From Vigna angularis (lineage: Eukaryota; Streptophyta; Magnoliopsida; Fabales; Fabaceae): 64,000 nucleotides of DNA. The stretch is taken from assembly GCF_016808095.1 (NCBI RefSeq), contig NC_068975.1, forward strand, positions 16,313,501 through 16,377,500. The letters are read 5' to 3'. The notes under the pieces were generated by a model. The model did not search any database. It was given only the letters and a program-made list of their open reading frames with translations, and was not told where the DNA came from. Positions 11,131 through 21,935 of the stretch are shown one piece after another. The position numbers and the translations under genes are program-made. Each line of letters opens with the position of its first letter. The stretch's first letter is position 1.

Positions 11131-13005
11131 GTGAGTCTTTGTCATGAAGCAAGTCATAATCTCTCTTTAATTTGTCACCGGTGTTCGATTCGAGAATTCG
11201 AGCTGCAGAGAATGAAAGAAACAGAATCAATTAAAGAGTATTCTGATAGGTTATTGGACATTAAACCAAATCAAATTGCTTGGTTCTACATTCACCGACT
11301 CAAGAATTATTCAAAAAATTCTTGTAATAGTGCCTGAAAAATTTGAGGCATCTATTTCAATCTTGGAAAATACTAAGGATCTAAATCAAATCACTCTTGT
11401 AGAGCTTCTCAATGTTTTGCAGGCACAAGAGCAAAGAAGAGTCATGAGGCAAGAAGGTGCCATTGAAGAAGCCTTGCAAGCCAAACATCATAAGAATGCA
11501 CAGAACAACAAGAGAAAAAATTTTATAAGAAGAATTAAAATCCTACTAGAGAATCTTCAGCCAACAACAAAACAAGAGTCAAGAAGGGATCCTACCCTCC
11601 ATGTCAACATTGCTATAATAAGGGTCATCCTTCCTTCAAATGCTAGAGAAGACCAAAAGCTAAGTGTACCAAATGTAACCAAATGGGGGTATGAATATGT
11701 AATTTGAAGGAGCAAGAATCAAGAACAAGGTGAAGAGGCTAAGATTGTTGATCAGGAAGTGGATGATTAACTATTTGTGGCTACATGCTTTGCAAGCAGT
11801 GAATCAAATGAAAGTTGGTTAATTGGATGCACAAATCATATGACTCATGACAAGGAGTTGGTTAGAGATTTGAAATCAACTAACATCACCAAAGTCAGAA
11901 TTGGCAATAGGGATTATATTTCTGTCAAAGGAAAATGAACTGTTGCAATTACAAGTTGTACAGGAACAAAACTTATACAGGATGTTCTCATTGTTCCTGA
12001 CATTGAGCAAAATTTATTGAGTGTGGGTCAACTTATTGAAAAAGGCCTTAAAGTTATTTTTGACTATGAATATTGCTTGATTAAGGATGCAACTAATCAA
12101 GATATCTTCAAAGTAAAAATTAGAGGAAAAAGTTTCTCACTCAATCCTTTAGAGGAGAAGCAATTTGTTTTTTCTCTCAAAGAAGATTTCACTCAAGTTT
12201 GGCATAAGAGAGTAGAACATTATCATCATCAGGGGTTGTTGCAACTAAGAGAACAAGGGTTGACACTTGATGTTCCCAAGCTTAGCGATACAATCTCAAG
12301 TTGCAAAGTATGTCAATTTGGAAAGAAAAAAAGAAATCCATTCCCGAAGTCAATATGGAGAGCCACTCACAAATTGTAGTTCATTAAAAGGTAGTCTCTA
12401 TTTCATTACCTTTATTGATGACTTCACTAGAATGTGCTGCATTTTTTTCTTAAAGTTTAAATTAGAAGTAGCTCAGGGTTTTTTGAAGTTTAAGACAAAA
12501 GTTGAGAATGAAAGTAGTTGTAAAATTCAAATTGTAAGATCTGATCATAGAAGGAGTATACTTTAGCAGAATTTGACAGGTTTTGTGAAGATACATGCAT
12601 AAAGCATCAGCTTACATCCCTTTACACACCTCAACAAAATGAAGTTAGTGAGCAAAGAAATAGATACATCATGGAGATGCCAAGATGCATGTTGTATGAG
12701 AAGAATTTGCCAAAAAACGTTTTGGGCAAAGGCAACAAATACAACTATGTTTCTTCAAAATAGGTTCCAACAAAGGCAGTGAGAGAAATGACACCATTTG
12801 AGGCATGGTATGATTATAAACCATCTCTAAAATTTCTTAAAGTATTTGGTTGTTTGTGTTTCACTCATGTTCCACATAGTAAGCATGACAAGCTTGATAG
12901 GATAGCTTCACTAGGCATCTTTATAAGCTACAGTTTTGTCAGTAAAGCCTATAAAATTTTCCAGCCACAAACCAGAAATATTATTATTAACAAGGATGTT
13001 CACTT
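11131..13005 (+). pseudogene. Copia gag-pol polyprotein, degenerate and truncated
   Basis: Pieces of a Copia polyprotein occur in order across several frames. There is a gag UBN2-like part (ELQRMKETESIKEYSDRLL, then KFEASISILENTKDL...VLQAQEQRR). A zinc-knuckle remnant follows near 11600-11700, then a protease region (near 11815-11850, ESNESWLIGCTNHMTHD-like, with the catalytic DSG degraded). After that come the pre-integrase segment (WHKRVEHYHHQGLLQL) and the integrase core (FITFIDDFTRMC, QIVRSDHR). The last part is TPFEAWYDYKPSLKFLKVFGCLCF. Reverse transcriptase and RNase H are missing. The frame is cut at 13005 by a solo LTR and resumes after it (15875) for about 19 bases before a breakpoint. 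Many stops and frameshifts show it is long dead. Confidence 0.85.
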
Positions 13006-13497
13006 TGTAACACCCAAATATTTTAAAGGGTATTACTGATAGTAGAGACTAAATTAATTTGATATCTCATATAAACAATCAAACTTTATTTCAATTACTC
13101 CAAAGTACAATACCAAACATACAAACTTTAAACAATATAGTCTTCACCATTGAAATTTCAACTTATAAGTTTTACACAACATAATCTTCCCAATACAAAT
13201 TTATTCTTTTTACAAAAATCCCTGAAAGTTTTTCCCCGCATCTCTCTCATCTCTAAGCTTTTTCAACCGCATCTGCAACATTATCTAATCACATATAACA
13301 TGAGTTATATGATCATAGTACAAACAAATAAGGGTAAGCCAACCATATCATAAAATCATTAAACTTGTAATAAAAATATTATAATCATGTATTTTTGCAA
13401 TTGATAAAATATCATTATTCCGATGTCATTAATTCATCATTATCAAAATCATCTTTCTCATTTCCATAAATCTTACAAGTGTACCATGCTTACTCAT

Positions 13498-13613
13498 GAA
13501 GCCTTATGGTCAGACCGCTCTCTGCCTGCTTCCTTAAGCCTCACTTATATACTATGTCTTACTTTCTGAAGCCTTATGGTCAGACCCCTCTCTGCCTGCT
13601 TCTATAAACCTCA
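13498..13613. repeat. Two-copy tandem repeat, 70-bp offset
   Basis: GAAGCCTTATGGTCAGACC begins at 13498 and again at 13568. Both copies continue through CTCTCTGCCTGCTTC to AACCTCA or AGCCTCA, inside the solo LTR. Confidence 0.85.
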
Positions 13614-14640
13614 ATGTTACTTTGTTCATACCAAACTCTCATGGTATAACTCGATCATACTACTCCCGGTAGTAACATCATTTCATAAGTAATGAATTTC
13701 TCATATCCACCCCAACATTTCATAAAACCAACAATTCATACCCTCTTATCCACCTAACTCAATCATGTTCATTCTTTAATCATGAATTCATAATAACCCG
13801 TTTTGGTATCAATAAATTAAACATATTACCAAATATCATGCTTCATATTATAAACTCATTTTGCCCATAACGAGTATAACTCAACATATTTTCACCAAAC
13901 AAAGATTATGGATCAACCAAAATATATCAACATATCTTAGGAACTACATATTAAAGTCTGGGCTCAATGTAATAAAATATATATGAAATTTTTACCATGA
14001 TAATATTATGCATCTACAATCAACTTGTTTTATTTTAGTTTTATTCTAGTATAGATTTTTCTTTACTCCAATTGGTCACCGGAGGGGACCCAGATGTCTG
14101 AACGCATCAGACTCACCTTCGACGCCAGCACATATGACTAGTCACAACTGACTGGACCAGGTCAGGGCTGCTCTATGATCAGGGATGTGCCAACTCAGGT
14201 TTTTAAGGTTCCTCTATCCTACCAACAAAGAAAGGCCCTCAATAATTAACAATTGATTTATTTAAATTATCTACCATGTTCTCTTATGCTCTAAATTTGA
14301 AATGCCAAATTTTAATGTGTTCACTTCCTCTCATAGCAACCTCAAACAATATCTGTACATCTATTTAATACCCATATATAAGCTATTTCAGAACCCTTAC
14401 TTCAGACCTTCCAACAAGATCAATTTCAGCCAACAAACTCATTCAGAACAGATTAAATTCATCACATCACAACATGTACAATTTCACAGTTTCAGTCACC
14501 ATACCCAATATAATAAAAGTCATAAAATAGTTTCACAAGAGCACATCAGTTCAACATTCATATGCAAATATTTTATAAAATAAATTCATACAGAAATAAT
14601 TAGCTCCCATTACCATCAAAATAATATTAATATAAAAATT

Positions 14641-15095
14641 TAGGGGAATCAAGAAGTTGAATCTGGCAGTGCCGGTTAGACAACTTCTCATCCTTCCAGA
14701 AAGATGCAATAAAAAAAATTATAAAACAATAAAATTTCTGGGGAAACAAGAAGTTGAATCTGGCAGAGCCGGTTAGACAACTTCTAATCCATCCAAAAAT
14801 ACAATATAATTAAATAACGCGAACAATAACATGTCTGGGGAAACAAGAAGTTGAATCTGGCAGAGCCGGTTAGACAACTTCTAATCCTTCCAAAAATGCA
14901 ATAAAATAAATAAGTAAAGCAATAAATAGTTTGGGGAAACAAGAAGTTGAATCTGGCAGAGCCGGTTAGACAACTTCTAATCCTTCCAAAATACAATAAA
15001 AATAAATAAGGAAAGCAATAAAATGTTTGGGGAAACAAGAATTTGAATCTGGCAGAGCCGGTTAGACAATTTCTAATCCTTCCAAAATAAAAAAA
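14641..15095. repeat. Five-copy tandem array, ~97-bp period, with internal dyad
   Basis: The block (A)AGTTGAATCTGGCAG...GCCGGTTAGACAACTTCT recurs at 14654, 14751, 14848, 14944 and 15040 (steps 97, 97, 96, 96). Each unit contains the inverted pair AGAAGTTG / CAACTTCT around a 21-base centre, so each RNA copy could fold into a stem. The fifth copy has AATTTG/CAATTTC, compensating changes that keep pairing. An open minus-strand frame across it (14784-15113) is a by-product of the period. Confidence 0.9.
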
Positions 15096-15480
15096 ATAAA
15101 CAACTAATAACATACAAATGGCATAACATAATCAATATCACATTTTACAGCTATCACACTTGGATATCATCACAGAAGCATACTCTTATTTAAATTTCAA
15201 GATCATACAGAAACAAAATACTCCATATTCAAGATTAAAGATCAGACAAAAGGAGAATATAGCATATTCCAGACTCAAGATAATACAAAAGGAAATACTC
15301 AAAGTTAGCTCCCCTTACCTCTATTCCAGACTTAGTTTCCTCTTCTCAAACCGTTCTCCGGAAACTTCCAGAATTTCCCCTCTTCAACTAGAATTTCCTC
15401 CAACTCTCTTCTCTCACAATTTCTCTAGAATTTTGGTGTAAATCTTCAGCCTCCCCCCTTGGCTATTTATAGCCAAAAAT

Positions 15481-15690
15481 TTTACTATTCATTTTTACTA
15501 TTCACTTTTACTATTCATTTTTACTATTCAAAAATTATTTTTTTATTCACCATTCTTATCTCTGAATGATTAATTCTACGTGGAGTGTTCTCTTCCACAA
15601 TTTATTTTAATATATATTTTTTTTAACCATTCACTATTCACTATTCACTATTTACTATTTACTATTTACTATTTACTATTTACTATTCAC
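15481..15690. repeat. Low-complexity TACTATTCA repeats
   Basis: Two clusters of TTTACTATTCA / TTCACTATT words (15481-15533 and about 15632-15692) near the minus-strand start of the solo LTR. They are simple-sequence expansions in noncoding LTR. Confidence 0.8.
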
Positions 15691-15880
15691 TTTTCTTAAA
15701 AAAAAAATCCTAAATAAGTTATTAAAAATTTGAAGCTCTCCCTCTAGAATTACTATAATTTTATATCCAAAAATTTACATTTTTCTATCCATTAAAATTA
15801 TTATTACTAATAAAATGCTAAAAATTACTATTAGAAATATATATATATATATTTTTTATGGGTCTTACACACTTCATGGA

Positions 15881-15913
15881 GGATGATAACGGTATTTTCA
15901 ACCGTTATCATCC
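15881..15913. repeat. Perfect 13-bp inverted repeat with 7-base loop
   Basis: GGATGATAACGGT (15881-15893), loop ATTTTCA, then ACCGTTATCATCC (15901-15913). The left arm is still Copia coding sequence; the right arm and beyond are unrelated LTR-like sequence. The palindrome therefore sits exactly at the Copia breakpoint. Confidence 0.9.
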
Positions 15914-17940
15914 GTTTCCAATTTGGTGTCTCGTAGGTTCGTATAGAGATTCCTTGCGTTTCAAGCAATCGGCGAAACATTTCTTTGAGTTTGGCAATTT
16001 TTTTTCAAGGTAAGGGAAACTAGATCTATCTTAGATTGTGTTTATTTATTTTAAAATAGAATCTATAAGAACAATATGATGTATGGACGAAATTGTGACA
16101 GTAATACAGTATTGGTTAGGTGTAAATAACGATATTTGGTATTATGAAGAGTTTATGATTGTAATAATGTGAAACTAATGTTCTATATTGTTATGAATAT
16201 GGGTGATGAAGTTATGTTGTTGTTTGAAGTTGAATTCAAAATGATTGTGATGAAAAATGGTGAAGTTCTTTGGTTTTAGGCCTAAAATGGGGGTTTGTAT
16301 GTATGAGTTTGAGAATTTGGGGCTGAGGTGAGGAAACTATTGTCTAGGTGTTGTCATGAGGTAAATTGGGACTTGTTAAGAGGGCTCGATGGTTGAAAAC
16401 TGTTAAGTAGCAAATTGAGGGTTTATAGTTGAAGTTTTCAAGTGTTTTTGGTGTAAAAAAGGGGTTTTGAGTAGTGAAATTTTGAAGTGGTGAGTATAAA
16501 TTGTTTTGAAAGGTTAGAGATATGTTATTATACCTATTAGGACTTGTCTAGGTACTAAAATCAGAAAAATCTTTCATGGAAGTGATATTGGCTTCATAAG
16601 TTGAGTTTCTAGTCCATTTTAGAGGTTTTAGGTGTTGGGAATTGAAAGTAGGAAGGTTGCGATGAAACTAAGGTGTTGGAGGGTGCTAACAAGTGTAATT
16701 AGACTGGTCTATGTAATGGGTAAATTGATATGTGGGTTAGAAAGTGTAGAATTGAAATTGGATAGCTTGTGGAAGTGAATTTGTGTTTTAAAGTGTCAAA
16801 TTGAATTACAACAGGGTTGTGAAAGTTTTCTCAAGGTCTAGAGGGTCCTAAAGACCATTAGAAGTTGGGGGTAAAGTGTTCAAAGTGAGAAAATTGAGTC
16901 TTCATCTTACTAATAGCGCATGAGCGCCCACATTTAAGCACCTGTTTCTAGAGGCGCCAGCGCTGAGCGCCAACCCCTAGGCGCTCGAGTGTTATTGTGT
17001 GCCACTACACCTATTTTTGGGGGGTTTTGAGGGTTCTGGATGTCCTATTTAGACATTCTTTAGGTCATTTTAGGGGTTTTCAGGGTTCTAGATGTCCTTT
17101 TTAGACGTTCCTTAGGTTGTTTTAGGGGGTTTTGGACCCTTCTGGAGCTCTTGGTGAGGGTTTCAAAGTTGTTTTCCTTACCTAAATGTAAGTATCAAGA
17201 TGCCATAAAGAAATTGTGTTATTATGTGACTTCTAGTGACTTGTAAGGGTGTTTCTGGTTGTTTAATGTATAATGAGAGGTTTCATGTGATAGTATGCAA
17301 TGTGGTATGGAAATAAAGTTATGAATATGACTATGTATGAGATGTGATGATGATGTTCAAATAATGTGTGAGGTGTGGATTTCAAGTATCACGTGAGAAA
17401 GGAATTCCAAGGAGGAATATCCTAAGTTGGTTATGTTGTGTTATGTATTGAAGTAGGGGCTCCTAGATTAGAAAATGATCCTGACACTCTCAATAACCCC
17501 ATCTATGGACACTGGTTAGAACCATAGATGTTTGACAGATTAACCTTGATGTATGACATTATTGGTGGTTGTTGAGGATGTGGTTATTATTATTTCGGAG
17601 CAAGGTTGCTCCACCATACACGGGTGCAGGTTACCCATGAGTCCGATTTCAATGCATCTATCAAGATAGTAAAGGGTTTCAAGTGGGAGGGACTAATTTC
17701 TTTGTTGATTGATTCATAATATGCATGTATATTGTGATTGTTTTAAATGGTATGTATAATCTTTTGATACTCTACCTTACCCTTGCTTTTGTGTTGTTTG
17801 TCTTTGGGTATGTTTTCACTTTTGTAATAATCACATTAATGGTGTGAGCTTAGGGAGACCTTGGTGCATCGGGTTTAGTGCATCACGATTTGTAGGTGGG
17901 GAGGAGGAGGCCAGGGTGCTATCTTCTGCTTACACAGAGA
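15914..17940 (+). repeat. Noncoding LTR-like sequence, plus orientation, truncated at left
   Basis: GT-rich, gene-free DNA with landmarks of legume Ty3 LTRs: a splice-donor-like AAGGTAAGGGAAACTAG near 16007, a GGCGCC/GCGCTGAGCGCC palindrome cluster near 16950-16990, the phrase CACGGGTGCAGGTTACCCATG near 17618, and a T/G-rich tail to about 17930. No start or end could be fixed. A duplicated phrase (TTTAGG...TTTTAGGGGTTTT...TTCT) lies at about 17022-17145. Confidence 0.45.
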
Positions 17941-18050
17941 GAAAAGCCATCAATCGAACTCAAAGAAACAGGGATACCAACTAGACATAACTATGACTAC
18001 ACAAGAAAAGCATAGTACACTCCTAACTTATAGGATTCCTAAGGAAAGAA

Positions 18051-18063
18051 CTGCTCTGATACA
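18051..18063 (-). promoter_or_regulatory. Primer-binding site (minus strand)
   Basis: The minus strand reads TGTATCAGAGCAG, a one-base variant of the tRNA-Met PBS, five bases beyond the LTR end at 18069. It shows that the LTR at 18069-18854 is followed by the 5' internal region of an element (17941-18050). Confidence 0.7.
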
Positions 18064-18068
18064 AAAAA

Positions 18069-18854
18069 GTAACATCCCAAAATATAGCATTTAACTATAT
18101 AATAGTCATCACATGTTTAATATGATAGATCGGATATAAATTATAATATAAAGTATCAACTTACAGTTATCAAAAAACAACTATAAATTTTAAACTTTAT
18201 ATACAAACGGTCTAAACAAAACTATGTACAATACTGCTCTAAAGGAACTATACTGCAACATTTCCTCCATCAAGTGCTTGCTCTAGGGAAACCTCCTCTC
18301 CCTCTGCTCACACCCATAGGATGATCATCGTAAAGGAAAGAACCCATCAACATACAAAATACAATCACAACAAAGGGTAAGCTAGTGTAAAATAAAAGAA
18401 CAATCAATAAAACTCCATAAACTACATTACATTCAACACGCATAATAATTCTACTGCTTTGCAAAGCCATTGCCAATGAGTTTCTCCCTTCCACACTCAC
18501 AAGGTTAGTTTATTCCACGCCTTGGATCATATTGGAAGCACCCAAGACTAAGACCTCCTCCTACTCCTCACGACATGGATCAATCCTCTCTACTTAAGAA
18601 TGAAAGACCATTGGAGTTTCAGAATAACCCCCAAGACTAAGTTCCTACATTCATTCTAAACATACTTGAATCTCACCAAGAGAAGTAAGAGAGAACGAAG
18701 AGAAAATGTTTTAGAAAGATAGAGTATTCTTAAAGTAATAAGTCGAGTTCATAAAATTATATTTATATTATAAAGTTATTTTATAATAAAATACTCGGTC
18801 TCAATATTTTAATACACCTACCAACTCTAATAATCTATTTTCTAGGTTCTTACA
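18069..18854 (-). repeat. Ty3 LTR flanked by PBS on one side and PPT on the other
   Basis: Minus orientation: starts TGTAAGAACC at 18854 and ends GGGATGTTAC at 18069. A PPT-like GGGGAGAA sits upstream (18855-18864) together with the 3' end of pol, and a PBS lies downstream at 18051-18063. It is thus preceded like a 3' LTR and followed like a 5' LTR. No target duplication was found. Partial relatives lie at 19994-20124 and 23220-23343. Confidence 0.8.
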
Positions 18855-19020
18855 TTCTCCCCAACAACAAAAATTTTTTACCTCGAAAATTAGACTTACT
18901 AAAGAACAGGTGAGGATACGACTCTCTCATGACTCCCTCTAACTTCTAGTTAGAGTCACCTGTCCTACTATCCCAGCCAACCCTGACTAAACTGATGATC
19001 TTTCCTTTAAGTTGTTTAGT
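18855..19020 (-). pseudogene. 3' end of Ty3 pol plus polypurine tract, duplicated fragment
   Basis: Closely parallels 20125-20278: PPT (TTCTCCCCAACAAC on plus), then the chromodomain-end coding region with CCTACTATCCCAGCCAAC and CTTTAAGTTG(T/C)TT. It stops abruptly near 19020, where unrelated AT-rich DNA begins. No usable reading frame. Confidence 0.7.
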
Positions 19021-19993
19021 TTGGCTCTTTGATGAATCATTATTTTATACTATTCACTTAGCTTTCCACACAAAATTATATTAGTGAATTGTGTTTAATT
19101 CTCCATCATTCTCTCATTTTCACTAATTGTGCTTAATTTGATCAGTAATTCATATTTTCAATCAATTTGGATTATCTGAATCTAATTATTCTCATTATTA
19201 ATTGTAGGATAATTTTGGAATTATGATTAGGACTTCAAGAGGGTTGCAACATCATTTAATTTCATTTTGTAATTTTAACTATTTTAGTTTTGACCAGATT
19301 TTTTTGGACCTATTTTTGGTCAATATTTTGTAAGAAGCCCATATAGAGGACATTTTCGTCTTTTGTCCTTTTAAAAACCCTAAATTAAATTTGGGAAGCT
19401 CTTTCTTCTCACGTTTACTCTCCATTGATGCGTTTTCACACCCCCCCCCCCTTTGGGGGTTTTAGGTTCTTTCTTCCATTCTCGTTTTATGTATTGAATT
19501 CATTTTATAATTTAGGCTTAAATGCTTACTTCATCCCCATGTTAAGAGGTGAATTTCTGTTTAGTACCCGGTTTTAAAAATGAAGATATTGAGACCCTAT
19601 GTTATGAAAAGTATATGAATAAGGTCCACAAAGAAAAACAAGTTCAACAAATCATCAAAGAAAAAGCTGAACAAGAGAGAGAAAAAGCTGGACAGTAGAA
19701 GAGAGAAGAGAAAAAGTACGGCCACATCAACATGGACTTAACGCCGTTGTTGTCAACTTAACGAACATGACCTTATTCATACATTTTTCATAACATAGGG
19801 ACCTAATGTCTTCATTTTTAAAATCGGGTACTAAACAGAAATCCACCTCTTAACATGAGGACGAAGTAAGTATTTAAGCCTATAATATAATTGCAATTTT
19901 CGTTTTCGATAGTGCCTTTTATTTTCAATTCCAGTTTCGTTTTCCTGCTTCCATTCTCGCATTTTCAATTTCATTCCAGCACTTTATGTCTTT
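19021..19993. other. Insert between duplicated pol ends; probable LTR fragment
   Basis: Lies between the two near-copies of the pol 3' end. AT-rich, with phrases reminiscent of Athila-type LTRs (GTGCTTAATTTGATCAG, CTAAATTAAATTTGGGAAGC) and a poly-C run at 19440-19450. No ends were identified. A MITE (19513-19882) sits inside it. Confidence 0.4.
19513..19882. mobile_element. MITE with ~110-bp terminal inverted repeats
   Basis: The left arm TAGGCTTAAATGCTTACTTC... (19513-19623) is mirrored by ...GAAGTAAGTATTTAAGCCTA (19769-19882) over about 110 bases with few mismatches. The loop is about 145 bases and contains AAAGCTGAACAAG/AAAGCTGGACAGT repeats. Flanks TATAATT and TAATATAATT suggest a short AT-rich target duplication. 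No transposase; it depends on an unseen autonomous partner. The superfamily (possibly Mutator) is not proven. Confidence 0.88.
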
Positions 19994-20124
19994 GTATTCT
20001 TAAAGTAATAAGTTGAGTTTATAAAATTCTATTTATATTATAAAGTTATTTTATAATAAAATACTCGGTCTTAATATTTTAATACACCTACCAACTCTAA
20101 TAATCTATTTTCTAAGTTCTTACA
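19994..20124 (-). repeat. Ty3 LTR 5' fragment (131 bp)
   Basis: Minus strand TGTAAGAACTTAGAAAATAG... matches the first ~130 bases of the LTR at 18069-18854 (GTATTCTTAAAGTAATAAG on plus at both 18724 and 19994). It is truncated by the 19021-19993 insert. It is followed on the right by the PPT and pol of the same element. Confidence 0.8.
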
Positions 20125-20164
20125 TTCTCTCCAACAACAAAAATTTTCAACCTCGAAATTAGAC

Positions 20165-21935
20165 TTACAAGAGAACAAGTGACTGATCTAACTCCCATGT
20201 AGAGTCACATGTCCTACTATCCCAGCCAACTCCGACTAGACTAACGGTCTTTCCTCTAAGTTGCTTGGTCTGGCTCTCCACAATCTTGACAAGCTGCACC
20301 TCCACTGAAAGATAATTTCTGACATGCACATCCTTCACTTCTAACACCTGATACGAATTAAGCACATACTTCCTAAGTTGTGAGACATGAAATACAAGAT
20401 GATGATTCACCAGCTGGGGAGGGATGGCTATCTCATACGCCACTAGCCCTACTCGTCTCAAGATCTGGTAAAGACCAATGAACCTGAGAGATAGTTTCCT
20501 AGAACGAATGGCTCTGCCCACACTAGTAGGAGTCAGTCTAAGGAAAACATGATCCCCTACTACAAACTCCAACGGTCTTCGTCTCCGATCAACATACGAC
20601 TTCTGCCTAGTTTGAGATGCTCTCATCCTCTCTTGTATCAGCTTCACCTTCTCAATAGTCTATTGAATCAAATATGGCCTAGTCAACACAGACTCTCCCT
20701 CCTGAAACCAACAAAGAGGCGTCCGACAACGTCTTCCATACAATGCTTCGAACGATGTCATACCAATGCTGGTCTGATAACTATTGTTGTCGGTGAACTC
20801 CACCAACGACAACACTTCATCCCAAACTCCCAAGTGATCCAATACACACGTCCTCAACAAATCCTCAAGTGATTGGATCGTTCTCTTTGATTGTCCATTT
20901 GTTTGGGGATGATAACCTGAACTCATATGAAATACGCTACCCAACTCACTCTACAAAGACTGCCAAAATTTTGATGTGAACCGTGGATCTCTATGTGATA
21001 CTATGCTTGACGGTGCACCATACAACCTAACAATCTCTCTGATGTAGAACTGAGCAAACTTTTCCATAGACATCCTCAAATTCATTGCTAAGAAATTGAC
21101 ACTCTTAGTTAGCCTGTCCACAACAACCCAAATGACATCATGACCTCTAATTGTCCGTGGTAAATAGGTAACAAAATCCATGGCTATGCTATCTCATTTC
21201 CACTCAGGGATCTCCAACTGCTGCAACAAACCTCCCGATCTCTGATGCTCCACCTTAGCTCTCTTATAGGTTAAACACGAAGAAATAAAGTGTGCCACAT
21301 CTCCCTTCATCCCAGACCACCAGAAGGATTCCTTAAGGTCTTGATACATTTTATTCATTTCAGGTGCATACTAAAACGACTCTGATGATCTTCCTCAAGG
21401 ATTAATCTCTTCAACTCACCATCATTGGGGACACAAATTCTGCCTCTGAATCTCAGTATTTTGTCAACCCCCAAAGCAAATTCTCTGTCTTGCTTAGATT
21501 CAATCAAACCCACGAATCTCTGTAACTCGACATCTAATAACTGCTTCTCTGATACAGCTCAACAGATCACTCGACACTACAAGACTGCTACATTTGATAC
21601 AATCTGTCTCTAAGTCCACTTGCAACCTCAAATCTCTAAAACTTTCCACAAGCTGCAACTCTCTAACCATCAGAAAACACTGTCTTCTAGTCAATGCATC
21701 TGCTACAACATTCGTCTTCCTAAAGAGAAGATCAAAATCATAATCTTTAAGAAACTTCATCCACTTCTTCTGCCTCATGTTCAACTCCTTCTGATCAAAG
21801 AGATACTTCAAGCTCTTATGGTCACTGAACACCTAGAACCGCACACCATAAAGATAGTGCCTCCAAATCTCCAAGGCAAACACAACGACTGCCAACTTAA
21901 GATCATGAGTGAGATAGTTCTTCTCATGCAACCTA
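20165..21935 (-). pseudogene. Ty3 chromovirus pol remnant: RNase H, integrase, chromodomain
   Basis: In minus-strand order from 21935: the RNase H end (LAVVVFALEIWRHYLYG, then [17 protein letters not shown] and ADALTRRQ), and the H2C2 region near 21250-21450, heavily mutated. Next are the integrase core (MDFVTYLPRTIRGHDVIWVV...DRLTKSVNF, HRDPRFTSKFW, YHPQTNGQSKRTIQSL) and the integrase C-terminus (RQKSYVDRRRRPLEF, AYEIAIPPQL, FHVSQLRKYV). The last part is a chromodomain-like tail (LVGVGWDSRTCDSTWELD). Stops and frameshifts separate the blocks. gag, protease and reverse transcriptase are absent, because the right end breaks into an LTR inside RNase H near 21935. Relatives: the same protein type at 53882-55530. 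Confidence 0.88.

Larger units (their letters stand above)
13006..15869 (-). mobile_element. Solo LTR, 2.9 kb, TSD CACTT
   Basis: The plus strand starts TGTAACACCC and ends TATGGGTCTTACA. CACTT flanks both sides (13001-13005 and 15870-15874), a perfect 5-bp duplication inside the Copia integrase/linker coding sequence. Removing the insert rejoins the Copia frame (DVHF then MEDDNG), which independently confirms the boundaries. No internal region is present. The end sequences match the solo LTR at 4921-7925, so it is probably a related Tekay-like Ty3 family. Confidence 0.92.

Noticed and set aside
14641..15095. Regular array that superficially resembles a CRISPR
   Set aside because: The whole ~97-bp unit including the spacer is repeated with similar sequence, it lies inside a plant LTR, and no cas genes exist in this eukaryotic context.
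14784..15113. Minus-strand 109-codon open frame with a repeated peptide
   Set aside because: The peptide repeat follows directly from the 97-bp DNA array in the LTR.
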